Virus record (IMG/VR): IMGVR_UViG_3300037852_000033
Location: 1-57,335 of that record
Direction: 5' to 3' (one strand)
From: a virus
DNA: 57,335 nucleotides
Of the stretch, positions 1-8,591 are shown piece by piece (the first letter of the stretch is position 1; each line of letters opens with the position of its first letter). Both the position numbers and the translations under genes were made by a program. The notes beneath the pieces are model-generated. The model did not search any database and was not told the origin of the DNA. It saw only the letters and a list, made by a program, of their open reading frames with translations.

Positions 1-100
1 GGTCGGAGGCGAAGCCGTAGGCTAAACCCTTGTGCCGCCTCTGTAATAAATAGGCAGAACGCAGGACATTGACACCAAAACGTGCTATATCCAATGACCA
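1..100 (+). other. non-coding leader upstream of the terminase genes
   Basis: No credible gene. It lies just before the small terminase gene, where cos or pac sites often sit in related phages, but I see no cos consensus that I can name. GAGGC and GCCTC near positions 6 and 36 could pair weakly. An ATTGACA variant of the late-gene motif lies at 68-74, and the A/C-rich stretch before the start at 101 has no Shine-Dalgarno sequence. Confidence 0.4.
68..74 (+). promoter_or_regulatory. TTGACA leader motif, terminase (variant)
   Basis: ATTGACA followed by CC, 26 nt before the small terminase start. It is the only site with A in place of the leading G and the longest spacing. Confidence 0.35.
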
Positions 101-706
101 ATGACCAAGCCAACACTAAGGGAGATTGCGGCTCATCTGAAAATCTCCAAAACGCATGCCCACCTACTGACGACCAAAGGCATGCCGACAACATCTCTGG
201 CGGCAGCCAAGAATTGGCGGGACAGGCAACAAATGAAGCGGGAGGCAACCAACGCGAAACGTGCAAGCGTGCAGGCGGCGAGAAGGAGAGGCAGACCGAC
301 CAAACCTCACAAACCAGCCAACACCGGGGACACCCTGAACGACGTGCTCCAGGATTGCATAGCAGTCCACCAGACAGCCTTCGTGGCCTACCAGAACGCG
401 GCTTGCCAGGAACTGACCAGCACGAGCGCTCGGCTGAGCGAGTTCAACAAGGCGGCCCAGAATCGACTGGAGGCGGAAAAGTCATACCGGGAGGAGCTGG
501 AGCGCCGGGGCATCCTTGTCCTCCGTGCGGACATCGTGGACCACTGCCGACGCGCTATCGATACTATAGCCCGCCGCGTGAAAAAGCTCCCAGCGGAGCA
601 GGGGCCGCAATGCAATGAACTTGAACCCCTCAAGGCGGTTCGCATCCTCCAGAGGGCGGTGGATGAAATCCTAAAGGCCGCCGATGCCACTCTCCACAAT
701 CTGTAG
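101..706 (+). CDS. terminase small subunit, Nu1-like
   Basis: A protein of 201 aa that should bind packaging-site DNA and recruit the large terminase. Residues 5-30 read as a winged or helix-turn-helix segment (TLREIAAHLKISKTHAHLL), as in Nu1-type small terminases. A basic Arg/Lys-rich stretch follows near residues 45-70, then a long helical region suited to oligomerisation. It overlaps the large subunit gene by 23 nt, as expected for a translationally coupled terminase pair. The start is the second of two close ATGs in a leader without a Shine-Dalgarno sequence. A longer frame starting near 82 is a shadow. Assignment rests on the HTH, size and position. Confidence 0.75.
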   Translation: MTKPTLREIAAHLKISKTHAHLLTTKGMPTTSLAAAKNWRDRQQMKREATNAKRASVQAARRRGRPTKPHKPANTGDTLNDVLQDCIAVHQTAFVAYQNAACQELTSTSARLSEFNKAAQNRLEAEKSYREELERRGILVLRADIVDHCRRAIDTIARRVKKLPAEQGPQCNELEPLKAVRILQRAVDEILKAADATLHNL

Positions 707-2558
707 AGCAAAAGAGCATGATGAGGCGTTTGACCTCATCGGCTCGCCACTATCGCCCGTGCGGGTGGATTCGGTCTGCGACTGGGTGGAGGAGAACGTG
801 GAGCTTCCGACCGGAGCGATCACCGGAAAGATCAATCTGGACAAAACCCCCTACATGCGAGCCATCCTGGAGCGCTACGGTGACAAGAGCTGCCGACACC
901 TGGTTTTGTGCTTTGGGACCCAACTGGGAAAAACCAGTATTCTGAGCTGCGGGATGCTCTATCGTATCGCCATGGACCCCGAGGATGGGATGTGGGTCAT
1001 GGCCAACGCCGATCAGGCACGGGACTTCAACAAGGAGCGCTTCATGCCCTTCGTGCGGCGCTGTCCGCCCGTCTTCGATCTAGTGCCCAAAACGACCAAG
1101 GGAGTAGTGGACAAACACCTCTGGGGATTTCAGAACCAGCACTACCGCTCTATGGTCCTTAACTTCGTGGGAGCGGGCTCCCCGGCCAACCTCTCCTCCC
1201 GGCCTCGCGGGCTGATGTGCATGGATGAGTGTGACAAATACTACGATGTCATTAAATTCGACGCGGGCACCATCCAACTGGCCGAGGAACGGCAGAAGAC
1301 CTTTCACTTCCCCATCTCGATTAAAGCCAGCAGCCCAACCTTGGTGGACCGGATGATATGGCAGGAATATCTCCAAACCGACCAAGAGGAGCTATGGCTA
1401 CCTTGTCCGCGCTGTGAAAAGGATATTCTCCTAAAATTCAAGACCAAGAGCGATCGGCACGGGCTCTGTGGCGTGCGTTGGTGGCATGAGGACGAGAAGG
1501 AGGCTATGACCGATGGCGAGTGGGACCTCAAGAAGGCGCGAGCCAACGCCTTCTATAAGTGCCAGGAGTGCGGAGGAATGATCCATGACTTCGAGCGTGA
1601 GGACATGCTTCAGGTAGGAGAGTGGAGGCCGTCTAATCACCGCTCCGAGTCTGGCCGCATCGGCTACCACCTCAGTTCCCTCTACTCCATCCTCTCCCAG
1701 GAAACCTCCCTCGGGGCGATTGCCGTCAAATTCCTGGTCGCCAAGGGGCTGCGCTCCCAGTTGCAGAACTTCGTCAACGGCTGGCTGGCGGAACCCTGGG
1801 ACGAATCGCAAGCCTACGACTTCGAGGAGGTGCCATTAGAGGCGATCACCGACCTGACGATTCCCCAAAACGATGAAGACACCGTGACACTCATGGCGGT
1901 GGATGTCCAGGTGCGAGGATATTGGGTCTTGATCCGCCGATTCCAACGCCCATCCTCAAAATACCCCAATGGCCAGAGCTGGCTATTGACCGCCGACTTC
2001 GTGGATACCGATAACGACATTGTGGAATTGCAAAAGGAATATGGAGTAGACGGCAAAAACGTCACCCTCGATATGGCCAAGAACCCGACCAAGGTAGCCA
2101 AACGGATCGTCGAGCACGACTGGCGTGGCATCTGGGGATCAGACACCAAACTATTTGATCATCCTGGACCAGGCGGCACCAAGGTAAAACGTGAGTTTTC
2201 TGATACGAAATGGTGGGACCCAATGTTGGGCAGTAGATGGGAATCCAGAACCCTCAAGCGCTGCGCCTATGTGCTCTTCAATAAATCGCGGTTCAGCGAT
2301 CACGTCAGCGCCTTGCGCTATGCCAAGCCGACCATTTGGCACACGACCGTCAATGTGCATCCAAAATACTCACGCCACATGAATAGCCGCGTGAAGCGCC
2401 AGCAGAAAAACAAAAAGACAGGCAGGGTGGAGTGGGCCTGGGTGGAGCTGCACCAGGACAACCACCTGCTGGACTGCGAAAACCACGTCACCGTAAGGGC
2501 TATGCAACTTGGATTCCTCAACCTCCCCGATGACACCGATAAACAGCATGTCGCCTAA
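684..2558 (+). CDS. terminase large subunit, GpA family
   Basis: The 624-aa packaging motor. The ATPase half has a Walker A-like GTQLGKT at about residues 78-84 and a Walker B-like MCMDECD at about 178-184. Two Cys pairs (CPRC near 240, CQEC near 293) form the zinc-binding insertion typical of lambda GpA-type terminases. The C-terminal half begins a nuclease fold at MAVDVQ (about 403) with further acidic residues downstream. The length is close to lambda GpA. ATG 684 lies inside the small-subunit gene, so translation is probably coupled. The next in-frame ATGs are far inside the ATPase domain. Confidence 0.93.
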   Translation: MPLSTICRAKEHDEAFDLIGSPLSPVRVDSVCDWVEENVELPTGAITGKINLDKTPYMRAILERYGDKSCRHLVLCFGTQLGKTSILSCGMLYRIAMDPEDGMWVMANADQARDFNKERFMPFVRRCPPVFDLVPKTTKGVVDKHLWGFQNQHYRSMVLNFVGAGSPANLSSRPRGLMCMDECDKYYDVIKFDAGTIQLAEERQKTFHFPISIKASSPTLVDRMIWQEYLQTDQEELWLPCPRCEKDILLKFKTKSDRHGLCGVRWWHEDEKEAMTDGEWDLKKARANAFYKCQECGGMIHDFEREDMLQVGEWRPSNHRSESGRIGYHLSSLYSILSQETSLGAIAVKFLVAKGLRSQLQNFVNGWLAEPWDESQAYDFEEVPLEAITDLTIPQNDEDTVTLMAVDVQVRGYWVLIRRFQRPSSKYPNGQSWLLTADFVDTDNDIVELQKEYGVDGKNVTLDMAKNPTKVAKRIVEHDWRGIWGSDTKLFDHPGPGGTKVKREFSDTKWWDPMLGSRWESRTLKRCAYVLFNKSRFSDHVSALRYAKPTIWHTTVNVHPKYSRHMNSRVKRQQKNKKTGRVEWAWVELHQDNHLLDCENHVTVRAMQLGFLNLPDDTDKQHVA

Positions 2559-2730
2559 CGCCTTTGACCCTGTGGCCTGCGGTGCCCTCCTCATCCTCCT
2601 GCGGGACGTGGACCGGCGCAGTCACATCTACTGGGCGCGCATCGAAAAGAACGCGAAACGAGCACAGCGCGGAGGGTCTGCAAAAAAATCACTTGCAAGC
2701 CTTTCGCTTCAGACGAATGTGAAGAACTAA
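2548..2730 (+). CDS. small unknown protein overlapping the terminase end
   Basis: A 60-aa frame whose ATG sits 11 nt inside the terminase stop, the same overlap pattern as elsewhere in this genome. A hydrophobic stretch (CGALLILL) is followed by a basic tail rich in Lys and Ser. I do not recognise a family. In lambda-like phages the slot after gpA is taken by a small head-tail joining protein, but this sequence does not clearly resemble it. Confidence 0.45.
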   Translation: MSPNAFDPVACGALLILLRDVDRRSHIYWARIEKNAKRAQRGGSAKKSLASLSLQTNVKN

Positions 2731-2743
2731 ACACCAAAAACCA

Positions 2744-3468
2744 ATGACCAAATCAAAGTCGCTTATCGTCGCCCCAACCCTCCCCGAGGAATTTCAGATC
2801 ACCCTCACCAACGAGGGAGAACTCATCAAGAAGCGGCTCCTCGAATCATCCGGGGCCATCACCGTCATCGACACCATCGAGGAGCGCGACACCGCCATTG
2901 CCGTCGCCTCCGATATTGCCTCGCACCTCAAGGCCGTAGAGCAGAGCCGCAAGGCCATCAAGGAGCCGTTCTACAAAACTGGCAAAGAGATCGATCGCAT
3001 TGCCGAGGAACATTGCCACAAGCTCGCCGAGGAGAAGGTCAGACTCGACAGACATGTAGGCCAGTTTGAAAACGAACGCCTCAAGGCTATCCACGATGAG
3101 CAGGTCCGCCTCGATCGTGAACAGCGCGAGAAGGAAGCAGCCACCCAAGCCAAGGTGGACGCCGCGAAGACCAAGAAGCAGAAGCTCGCCTCCGAACTCG
3201 AATTGGAAAATGCCGAACAGGCCCGGCGCGAGGCCGACATCGAGCGCCAGCGCCTCGAAGAACTCAAGCGCCAAGAGGCCGCCAAAGGAGGCATGAGGCG
3301 TATGGAGGTCAATATCCAGGTGCTCGATATGCACTTTACAAAGCGCGCCCCGATTGCGTTCGGCTGGAGCCAGACCTCCGACAAATCCGTTACCTCCATG
3401 GCACCGGAGTTCAACTTCCAGGCGTGCTCATCACCGAATCACCTATCTACTCAGCCAAAAGCAAATAA
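2744..3468 (+). pseudogene. coiled-coil phage protein, frameshifted near its C-terminus
   Basis: The N-terminal 195 residues form a long charged coiled coil rich in Glu, Arg, Lys and Ala, as in conserved phage proteins found next to recT. At about 3331 the frame changes. The continuing frame gives an unlikely Ser/Thr/Asn-rich tail that overlaps the next gene. The -1 frame gives ALYKARPDCVRLEPD followed by LPGVLITESPIYSAKSK and a stop at 3466-3468, just before the next gene. That tail has the usual ALY-ARPD-VR-EP pattern of this family. One missing G (ATGCA for ATGGCA) would explain the shift. It may be a real mutation, an assembly indel or, less likely, programmed frameshifting, since no slippery heptamer is visible. 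Confidence 0.7.
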
Positions 3469-3488
3469 CCAAACCACCAAAAACCAAT

Positions 3489-3803
3489 ATGCCAAGAAAT
3501 CAACAAACTCACGAAAGTCTACTCAAGCTCGCCTTCGAGCTACAACCACAGAAGGAGGAATTGCAGCGCAAGTTCGATAAGGGATACCAACTCATTGATT
3601 TCGCTGTTGCTCACAAGATCAGCGTTCATACCGCCAGAACCGTCCTTCATTCACTGAACGTCAATTACAGCGCTCGCGGACAAGGTAGTATTCAGCCCAA
3701 GAACCTACGCCGAGAACTCACGGCAGTAGTTACTGTCCTACGGCGAATAGCCAAGGGATTAAACGAGCCAACAACCGAACTCGACGAATTCCTAGACAAA
3801 TGA
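3489..3803 (+). CDS. small helix-turn-helix protein
   Basis: Product of 104 aa. DKGYQLIDFAVAHKISVHTARTVLHSL, read as a helical segment near residues 30-58, resembles a helix-turn-helix that would contact DNA. The rest is helical and basic, then acidic at the C-terminus. The start ATG follows the A/C-rich leader common on this strand. The longer upstream frame beginning at 3354 is an artefact of the neighbouring frameshifted gene. It overlaps the RecT-like gene by 4 nt. Possible regulator or recombination accessory. Confidence 0.6.
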   Translation: MPRNQQTHESLLKLAFELQPQKEELQRKFDKGYQLIDFAVAHKISVHTARTVLHSLNVNYSARGQGSIQPKNLRRELTAVVTVLRRIAKGLNEPTTELDEFLDK

Positions 3804-5065
3804 GCGAGCAATTAACTACCACGGGCAATCCTTTCGAGATCGATAGTTTTGCCCAACTCGAAAAAGTTGCTGGTTACATCGCCAGCAGCCAGATGTTCGG
3901 GATCAAGACCCCGGCCCAGGCCATCACCCTGATGATGCTCTGTCAGGCCGAGGGTCTAAATCCAATCACCGCCCTGCGGCGCTACCACATGATCCAGGGA
4001 CGCCCAAGCATGCGGGCGGATGCCATGCAGGGGGAGTTTGAAAGCAAGGGAGGAAACATCATCTGGCATTATCGTTCAGACGAGATGGTAGCCGCGACAT
4101 TCTTCCGCAAGGGAGTTGTGGTGGACGACGCGGCACGCAAGCGGGCGATCGAACGATTCAGTCTGCAAAGCGATCTCCTTGATCCCGAGGTGAGCGATGA
4201 TGCCAAAATCGCGCTCATCCAGAAAATCTCGGAACTCAGCCGGTCAGGAGAAGCCCTCATCATCCGCACCTATGCTGATGCTGAAGAAAAGGGCCTATCG
4301 CTCACCTGGAAGGAGACCAAGGAAGGAAGCGGAGAATGGGAACAGGTCACCAAGGATAACTGGAAGGCATCCCCACGCCAGATGCTCACCGCCCGTGTTG
4401 TTTCCGAAGGCGTGAGGCTGGTGGAGCCCGCCCTTATCGCGGGCATCTACTCCGAGGATGAAACCGAGGACATCATCCGGCGTGAGGCCATGGAGAAATC
4501 GAAGGCCCCCGCCAGCCCACTCAACACCGCCACTGAAGAGCAGCGAATCCGGTGGATGATCGAGGAGAAACAGAAGGAGCTGGACATGGACATCACCGAC
4601 GCCAATCGCCAGAGGCTCCACGGGGAGATTTCCGACCTCAAGCTGGACTTGGAGGCGATTTACATCAAAGAGACTCCATCGCGCATGGCCCGCGCTGAGC
4701 CTACAAGCCCCGCCAAGGCCCCTCTGGACCCAAAACCAGTGTCTGGTAGCCAAAAGGGGGTACCAAGCAATCCTAGGGCATCCTCGAAGCAAGTTCCGGC
4801 ATCCACGGAAGAGGACGCCATCCCAGGACTCACTGTTGAGCCGCCACCTCCGCCTGACTGGAAGACGTATCGACTCAGGGTCGTTAAGAGCCCATCATAC
4901 AAAGGCAGGACCCTGGAAGAGCTATCCGAAGAGGAGATCGATATCCTCTTCGAGAAGCGATCCAAGCCATTCATGGACGATCCTAATAAGGACATCCGCA
5001 CCGAGGCCCGTATGATTGCCATCGCCCACGCCCACATCCACGAAAAGAAAGGAAAGAAGAAGTGA
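3800..5065 (+). CDS. RecT-like single-strand annealing protein
   Basis: A 421-aa protein. The first 215 residues resemble phage RecT-type recombinases: an early segment on stored subunit contacts (GYIASSQMFGIKTPAQAIT), then GLNPITALRRYHMIQGRPSM and an ending on TARVVSEGVRLV. RecT proteins anneal complementary single strands during recombination-dependent replication. Residues 260-400 are a charged, Pro-rich, probably flexible extension that is longer than typical RecT tails. No exonuclease gene sits beside it, although the coiled-coil gene just upstream often accompanies recT in phages. It is coupled to the genes on both sides by short overlaps. Confidence 0.7.
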   Translation: MSEQLTTTGNPFEIDSFAQLEKVAGYIASSQMFGIKTPAQAITLMMLCQAEGLNPITALRRYHMIQGRPSMRADAMQGEFESKGGNIIWHYRSDEMVAATFFRKGVVVDDAARKRAIERFSLQSDLLDPEVSDDAKIALIQKISELSRSGEALIIRTYADAEEKGLSLTWKETKEGSGEWEQVTKDNWKASPRQMLTARVVSEGVRLVEPALIAGIYSEDETEDIIRREAMEKSKAPASPLNTATEEQRIRWMIEEKQKELDMDITDANRQRLHGEISDLKLDLEAIYIKETPSRMARAEPTSPAKAPLDPKPVSGSQKGVPSNPRASSKQVPASTEEDAIPGLTVEPPPPPDWKTYRLRVVKSPSYKGRTLEELSEEEIDILFEKRSKPFMDDPNKDIRTEARMIAIAHAHIHEKKGKKK

Positions 5066-5493
5066 GCAACCTCAGATACTGCAAACATGACTACCCAGAG
5101 AACAGCAACTGCCCCTATTGCCAACTTGAATCATTACAAATCATGAACTCAGCCGAAAAGCAACACCAACTCGACAAGAACCGACCACCCGATCCCAAAC
5201 CACCTGAAACGGAGTCCAAACCACCACATCAGGAGACAGCCGAGGAAGTCGCAGAGCGGGAAAGAGCCGAGCGCCAGCGCGCCTACCACGCCTATCGCAT
5301 CAAAGTCACACCCGCCTACCTCAACGCCATCCTAGTCATTGAGCGCGATTCTAACTTGGATATCGACTCCTTTTTCAAGGCCGCCATCCGCATCCTCCGC
5401 AGGGACGCCATGTTATTGGCCGCCCTCCAGGAAGGCGAACTTGATTGCAACCCAGGTAACCCCATCGCAGCTCAACGCCCGATCAATACATGA
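5062..5493 (+). CDS. unknown protein with N-terminal Cys/His cluster
   Basis: Translation of 143 aa from a GTG that overlaps the previous stop (GTGA). Residues 7-20 hold a C-H...C-P-Y-C pattern that could bind zinc. Residues 35-70 are rich in Pro, Glu and Lys and look disordered. The C-terminal half is a compact helical region. Position between the RecT-like and MazG-like genes suggests a nucleic-acid role, but no family is recognised. Confidence 0.55.
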   Translation: MSNLRYCKHDYPENSNCPYCQLESLQIMNSAEKQHQLDKNRPPDPKPPETESKPPHQETAEEVAERERAERQRAYHAYRIKVTPAYLNAILVIERDSNLDIDSFFKAAIRILRRDAMLLAALQEGELDCNPGNPIAAQRPINT

Positions 5494-5849
5494 ATCTCAA
5501 CGACCAACACGCCGACCTAGTAGCCAAACTCTTCAAACGAGGTCGAGAAATGCAAGAGGAAGTCACCGCCTTAGATATGGAGGTAATGCACGCCGCCATT
5601 GGGATTGCAGGCGAGGCCGGAGAAATCATTGATGCCATCAAGAAAGTGGTGATCTACCGCAAATGCCTTGATCGAGAGAATGTCATCGAGGAACTCGGCG
5701 ATATGGAGTTTTACATGGAGGCTTTGCGCCGCCGACTAATGATTACTAGAGAAGAGTGCCTACTAGCCAACCTCAAGAAACTAAACCAACGCTACCACAG
5801 CGGTTCCTATAGCGATCAACACGCCCAAGAAAGGGCCGACAAAAAATGA
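5490..5849 (+). CDS. MazG-like nucleotide pyrophosphohydrolase
   Basis: A protein of 119 aa. AIGIAGEAGEIIDAIKK, then ENVIEELGDMEFYMEALRR, gives the acidic E-x2-E ... E-x2-D pattern that binds magnesium in the all-alpha NTP pyrophosphatase family (MazG and phage relatives). Such enzymes hydrolyse nucleoside triphosphates to monophosphates and may buffer nucleotide pools or alarmones during infection. The length fits single-domain phage versions. Starts overlap stops on both sides by 4 nt. Confidence 0.75.
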   Translation: MNLNDQHADLVAKLFKRGREMQEEVTALDMEVMHAAIGIAGEAGEIIDAIKKVVIYRKCLDRENVIEELGDMEFYMEALRRRLMITREECLLANLKKLNQRYHSGSYSDQHAQERADKK

Positions 5850-6091
5850 AGACCATAGAAGTAGTTATCATCCACCCCACCGACCCCAACGGAGACTTCC
5901 GGGCAGCTATTAGCATCCATGCCATCACCATGGTAGTGGAGGCATCCAGTATTGACCAGCGCCAGCGCAAGGAGGTCAAGGGCGTCATCCATTTCATGAA
6001 CGGCAATGCCTATGCCACGGACTCCACGCTCGAAGAGTTGGTCCAGAAACTCAAAGAGGCCGAGAGCGACATCCCAAAGGAGGAGGATTAA
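5846..6091 (+). CDS. small unknown protein
   Basis: Small gene of 81 codons starting in ATGA overlap with the MazG-like gene. It has a beta-rich N-terminal half and an acidic helical end (LEELVQKLKEAESDIPKEED). No recognised family. The frame is supported by tight packing between coupled genes. Confidence 0.5.
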   Translation: MKTIEVVIIHPTDPNGDFRAAISIHAITMVVEASSIDQRQRKEVKGVIHFMNGNAYATDSTLEELVQKLKEAESDIPKEED

Positions 6092-6280
6092 ATGGAGCCC
6101 ATCTATCGCTATCGCTGGCTACCAAGTAAGAAAGAGGGATGTTACTTCCTCGATGACGATATCGTTGTCATAGCCATCCATGTATTTCTATCCTGGTTTA
6201 GGATACTTGCCTACAAAGCATGCACAACCACCGGAGGCCCTCTTTACTACATCGATCCAAACTCAATACTGCTTACATGA
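6092..6280 (+). CDS. small unknown protein
   Basis: Product of 62 aa starting one base after the previous stop. Central residues (DIVVIAIHVFLSWFRILAY) are strongly hydrophobic and may span a membrane. No family recognised. Confidence 0.45.
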   Translation: MEPIYRYRWLPSKKEGCYFLDDDIVVIAIHVFLSWFRILAYKACTTTGGPLYYIDPNSILLT

Positions 6281-6450
6281 ATCTACTCTCTATATCCATC
6301 GATCCGCCAAAGCCGCAAACATGGTTGATAACATTCCACAACGACACCCAGGGCAAGTGGCGCTGCCGCTTCGACGGCCATCTCAACCACTTCCAAATCT
6401 GGCTGATCCGTATCCTGGTCGGCTGGTCTATCGAACCATATAAGCCATGA
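6277..6450 (+). CDS. small unknown Trp-rich protein
   Basis: Peptide of 57 aa starting in ATGA overlap with the gene before it. Four Trp residues and a short hydrophobic C-terminal stretch (IWLIRILVGW) are visible. A longer frame from 6220 exists, but the overlap start fits the local pattern better. Confidence 0.5.
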   Translation: MNLLSISIDPPKPQTWLITFHNDTQGKWRCRFDGHLNHFQIWLIRILVGWSIEPYKP

Positions 6451-6761
6451 GCACATCAGTAGCTGATTACATCCTATCAAAACTGAAGCCATTCAAAATG
6501 CGCGAGGTTGAACGCTTTGCGGAAATAAGAGACGGCAAGATAGTCTCTCGCCTCTACGCTCACGAATACGAACCTCAACAGATCGAGGTCACTGGATATG
6601 AATTCCAGTATTTGCAAGAACTCATCCACAACGGCGCGATTCTTGATACCCCCAAGGGCTGCATTGCAGTTGTGGAGATCAACCAAGAGTGCAGGGCGTC
6701 CAATGTCACTGGTGGATCGAGATACTTCGCCAAATTCAACTTTTACGAAAGGATCGAATGA
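6447..6761 (+). CDS. small unknown protein
   Basis: Product of 104 aa, coupled by a 4-nt overlap at each end. Mixed alpha/beta composition with no motif that I can tie to a family. It ends in a beta-rich segment (GGSRYFAKFNFYERIE). Confidence 0.5.
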   Translation: MSTSVADYILSKLKPFKMREVERFAEIRDGKIVSRLYAHEYEPQQIEVTGYEFQYLQELIHNGAILDTPKGCIAVVEINQECRASNVTGGSRYFAKFNFYERIE

Positions 6762-6988
6762 GCCAGGCCAAACTATCACCAGGAGACCACTTCTATATAG
6801 AGCAGAACGGAAGAAAGCTACGCGGCATAGTCGCTGACTTCCTTCCCATGAAGCATGGCCGCAAAACCATGATCCCATTCGTGCGCCCCCGTAACACCAA
6901 GCGGGTGGTTGCCGACAGCCCCAACCACAAGCCGATCAAGTGTCGGTGGCTGGAGAGAAAGCTCGTCCGAAAACTACCAAAACCATGA
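6758..6988 (+). CDS. small basic unknown protein
   Basis: Peptide of 76 aa with many Lys and Arg (final LERKLVRKLPKP). GDHFYIEQNGRKLRGIVADF resembles a small beta-barrel opening, so nucleic-acid binding is possible but unproven. Starts in ATGA overlap. Confidence 0.5.
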   Translation: MSQAKLSPGDHFYIEQNGRKLRGIVADFLPMKHGRKTMIPFVRPRNTKRVVADSPNHKPIKCRWLERKLVRKLPKP

Positions 6989-7176
6989 GCAACTTCATTA
7001 ACGACAATCCATTCATGCCCTGGAACGACGAACCAGAGCGGGACGACCCATTCAAACCCTGGAACAATCCCATGCACAGCGACGATCCGTTTGCGCCATG
7101 GAATAACCCACTAGCCACGGAAAGAGACTACGATCGCTATTGCGACGAGAAGCACATCAGGGAGCGCGACCGATGA
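6985..7176 (+). CDS. short-repeat protein with DDPFxPWNN units
   Basis: A 63-aa protein. A nine-residue unit occurs three times: DNPFMPWND, DDPFKPWNN and DDPFAPWNN, spaced about 15 residues apart. The tail is charged (YCDEKHIRERDR). Such Pro/Trp tandem peptides can act as docking tags, but no partner is evident. ATGA overlap on both sides. Confidence 0.55.
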   Translation: MSNFINDNPFMPWNDEPERDDPFKPWNNPMHSDDPFAPWNNPLATERDYDRYCDEKHIRERDR

Positions 7177-7508
7177 TCACAATTAACGACGACATCAAGG
7201 ATGCCCTCATGCGTCATGACTGGGTATGCCAGCACTGCGGAGCCAGGCCAGCAGTTAGCATCCGCCAGGACGAACAGAAGCGTAACACCTTTGTCGTATT
7301 TACGTGCCATGGCTTGGACGAGGTTCATCTAATTAACGTCGATGCTCATCACTGGCGTCAGCTCTTTAGGATCAAACCATTTAGGCCACTTATCCTCAGT
7401 CATCCCAAGCCACTGCGCTACGATCCTGAGACCCTTCCACCCATGGAACCAGAGCCTCCATGTATCGATATCTCCGACGAGGAGGTTAAACGCCTACCGG
7501 GACATTGA
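7173..7508 (+). CDS. small zinc-ribbon-like unknown protein
   Basis: Product of 111 aa. CQHCGARP near residue 18 and a later Cys/His give a possible half zinc site. The C-terminal half is Pro-rich. Starts inside the ATGA of the previous gene, which is preferred over the TTG upstream. Confidence 0.5.
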   Translation: MITINDDIKDALMRHDWVCQHCGARPAVSIRQDEQKRNTFVVFTCHGLDEVHLINVDAHHWRQLFRIKPFRPLILSHPKPLRYDPETLPPMEPEPPCIDISDEEVKRLPGH

Positions 7509-7520
7509 TACACATACCTT

Positions 7521-7778
7521 ATGAAAGACCAAATGAAGAAAAACTCAGGACCACTAAAACATCCACGCACACCCCGCCAAGTAGACGATGAGGCATGTAG
7601 AATCATCAGCAGCCTCAGTGGACAACTTAGCGAACACTTCGCTTCGGTCCAAATCGTGGGCACCATCCTTGATCCCAACGGGCGCACCCGTCGCTTCTCA
7701 TGGGGAGCCGGAGACCTTGCTGCGCGCTTCAAGGCTGCGGAGATGTTCCTTTGTGACGCCGAGAGGCAATTGATGTAA
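7521..7778 (+). CDS. small unknown protein
   Basis: A basic start is followed by a helical region and GTILDPNGRTRRFSWGAGD. The product is 85 aa. The stop shares one base with the next start (TAATG). No family recognised. Confidence 0.5.
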   Translation: MKDQMKKNSGPLKHPRTPRQVDDEACRIISSLSGQLSEHFASVQIVGTILDPNGRTRRFSWGAGDLAARFKAAEMFLCDAERQLM

Positions 7779-8089
7779 TGGCCAAGAAACCAGCGGAAAC
7801 CAAAAAGCCGGAGCCGTCCCAGCGCGATCTAGCAGCCATGGCCTGTGGATGCCTGTCTGGAACCTCCGATCACATTGCCAGGATGCAGCAAGAGCTGGTG
7901 GATATAGCCGGACGATGCTCACTGATCCGTGACTTCTTGGGCAAGATGCCCGAAAAGGTATCAGGCAATAATGACGTGGACTTCCTGCTAGAGCTGAAGG
8001 GCTACTGCGAGAACCGCTTCGGCAACCTCCATGACATGCGCAAGCGGATCGAGGCGATCCTGGAGAAGGTCAACCAATATAAGCCATGA
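7778..8089 (+). CDS. small helical unknown protein
   Basis: 103 aa and largely helical after a Lys/Pro-rich start. Coupled to both neighbours by short overlaps. Function unknown. Confidence 0.5.
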   Translation: MAKKPAETKKPEPSQRDLAAMACGCLSGTSDHIARMQQELVDIAGRCSLIRDFLGKMPEKVSGNNDVDFLLELKGYCENRFGNLHDMRKRIEAILEKVNQYKP

Positions 8090-8253
8090 GAGTAACCAGG
8101 CTGAAGATATTTGTGGCTTCGACGCTTGAGGACATCGAAATGAAGTTCGACAGCTTCTTTACCGCCTTATGCCCAGGTAACGTCCTATCGACCAAGCTGT
8201 ATCGGCTTGGTGGCGTCTACCAATACGAAGTCCTTTACGCGATTGTGTTATGA
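8086..8253 (+). CDS. small unknown protein
   Basis: A 55-aa frame that fills the gap between two genes exactly, with ATGA overlaps at both ends. That arrangement is the main evidence. It reads MRVTRLKIFVASTLEDIE at the start and looks like a small alpha/beta fold. Confidence 0.6.
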   Translation: MRVTRLKIFVASTLEDIEMKFDSFFTALCPGNVLSTKLYRLGGVYQYEVLYAIVL

Positions 8254-8591
8254 TCCACGGAGACGAGTTCCAGCCCTGCCCGGCCAAGTGCTTCAACGGC
8301 TACACCACCCTGCACGCCTTCAACACCCGTAACAGCCGCATGCTATGCCCGTCCTGCGATGGCAAGGGATACCTCATCCACCTGCACGTTGGCATGCCAC
8401 AGCCCACAGCTCCGATCCCCGCTCATGAGGACCGGAGCCGCATCCAGCGCACTGCTGATCGCCTGGAAGCCGGGTTGTGCATGCAGTGCGGAGAGGAGCC
8501 CCTCCTGGGCAAGAGCCTGGGAGCCCGCTGTATGGGGCTTAAGCGCCTCCAACATCAGCGGGCTCGGCATTGGGATGCGGAGATCGGCTAA
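8250..8591 (+). CDS. zinc-finger protein with DnaJ-type Cys motifs
   Basis: Product of 113 aa. CPAKCFNGY and CPSCDGKGY resemble the CxxCxGxG repeats of DnaJ, and CMQC near residue 75 with a later Cys may form a second site. It probably binds zinc. Its target is unknown. It sits directly before the methyltransferase and shares one base with it. Confidence 0.55.
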   Translation: MIHGDEFQPCPAKCFNGYTTLHAFNTRNSRMLCPSCDGKGYLIHLHVGMPQPTAPIPAHEDRSRIQRTADRLEAGLCMQCGEEPLLGKSLGARCMGLKRLQHQRARHWDAEIG

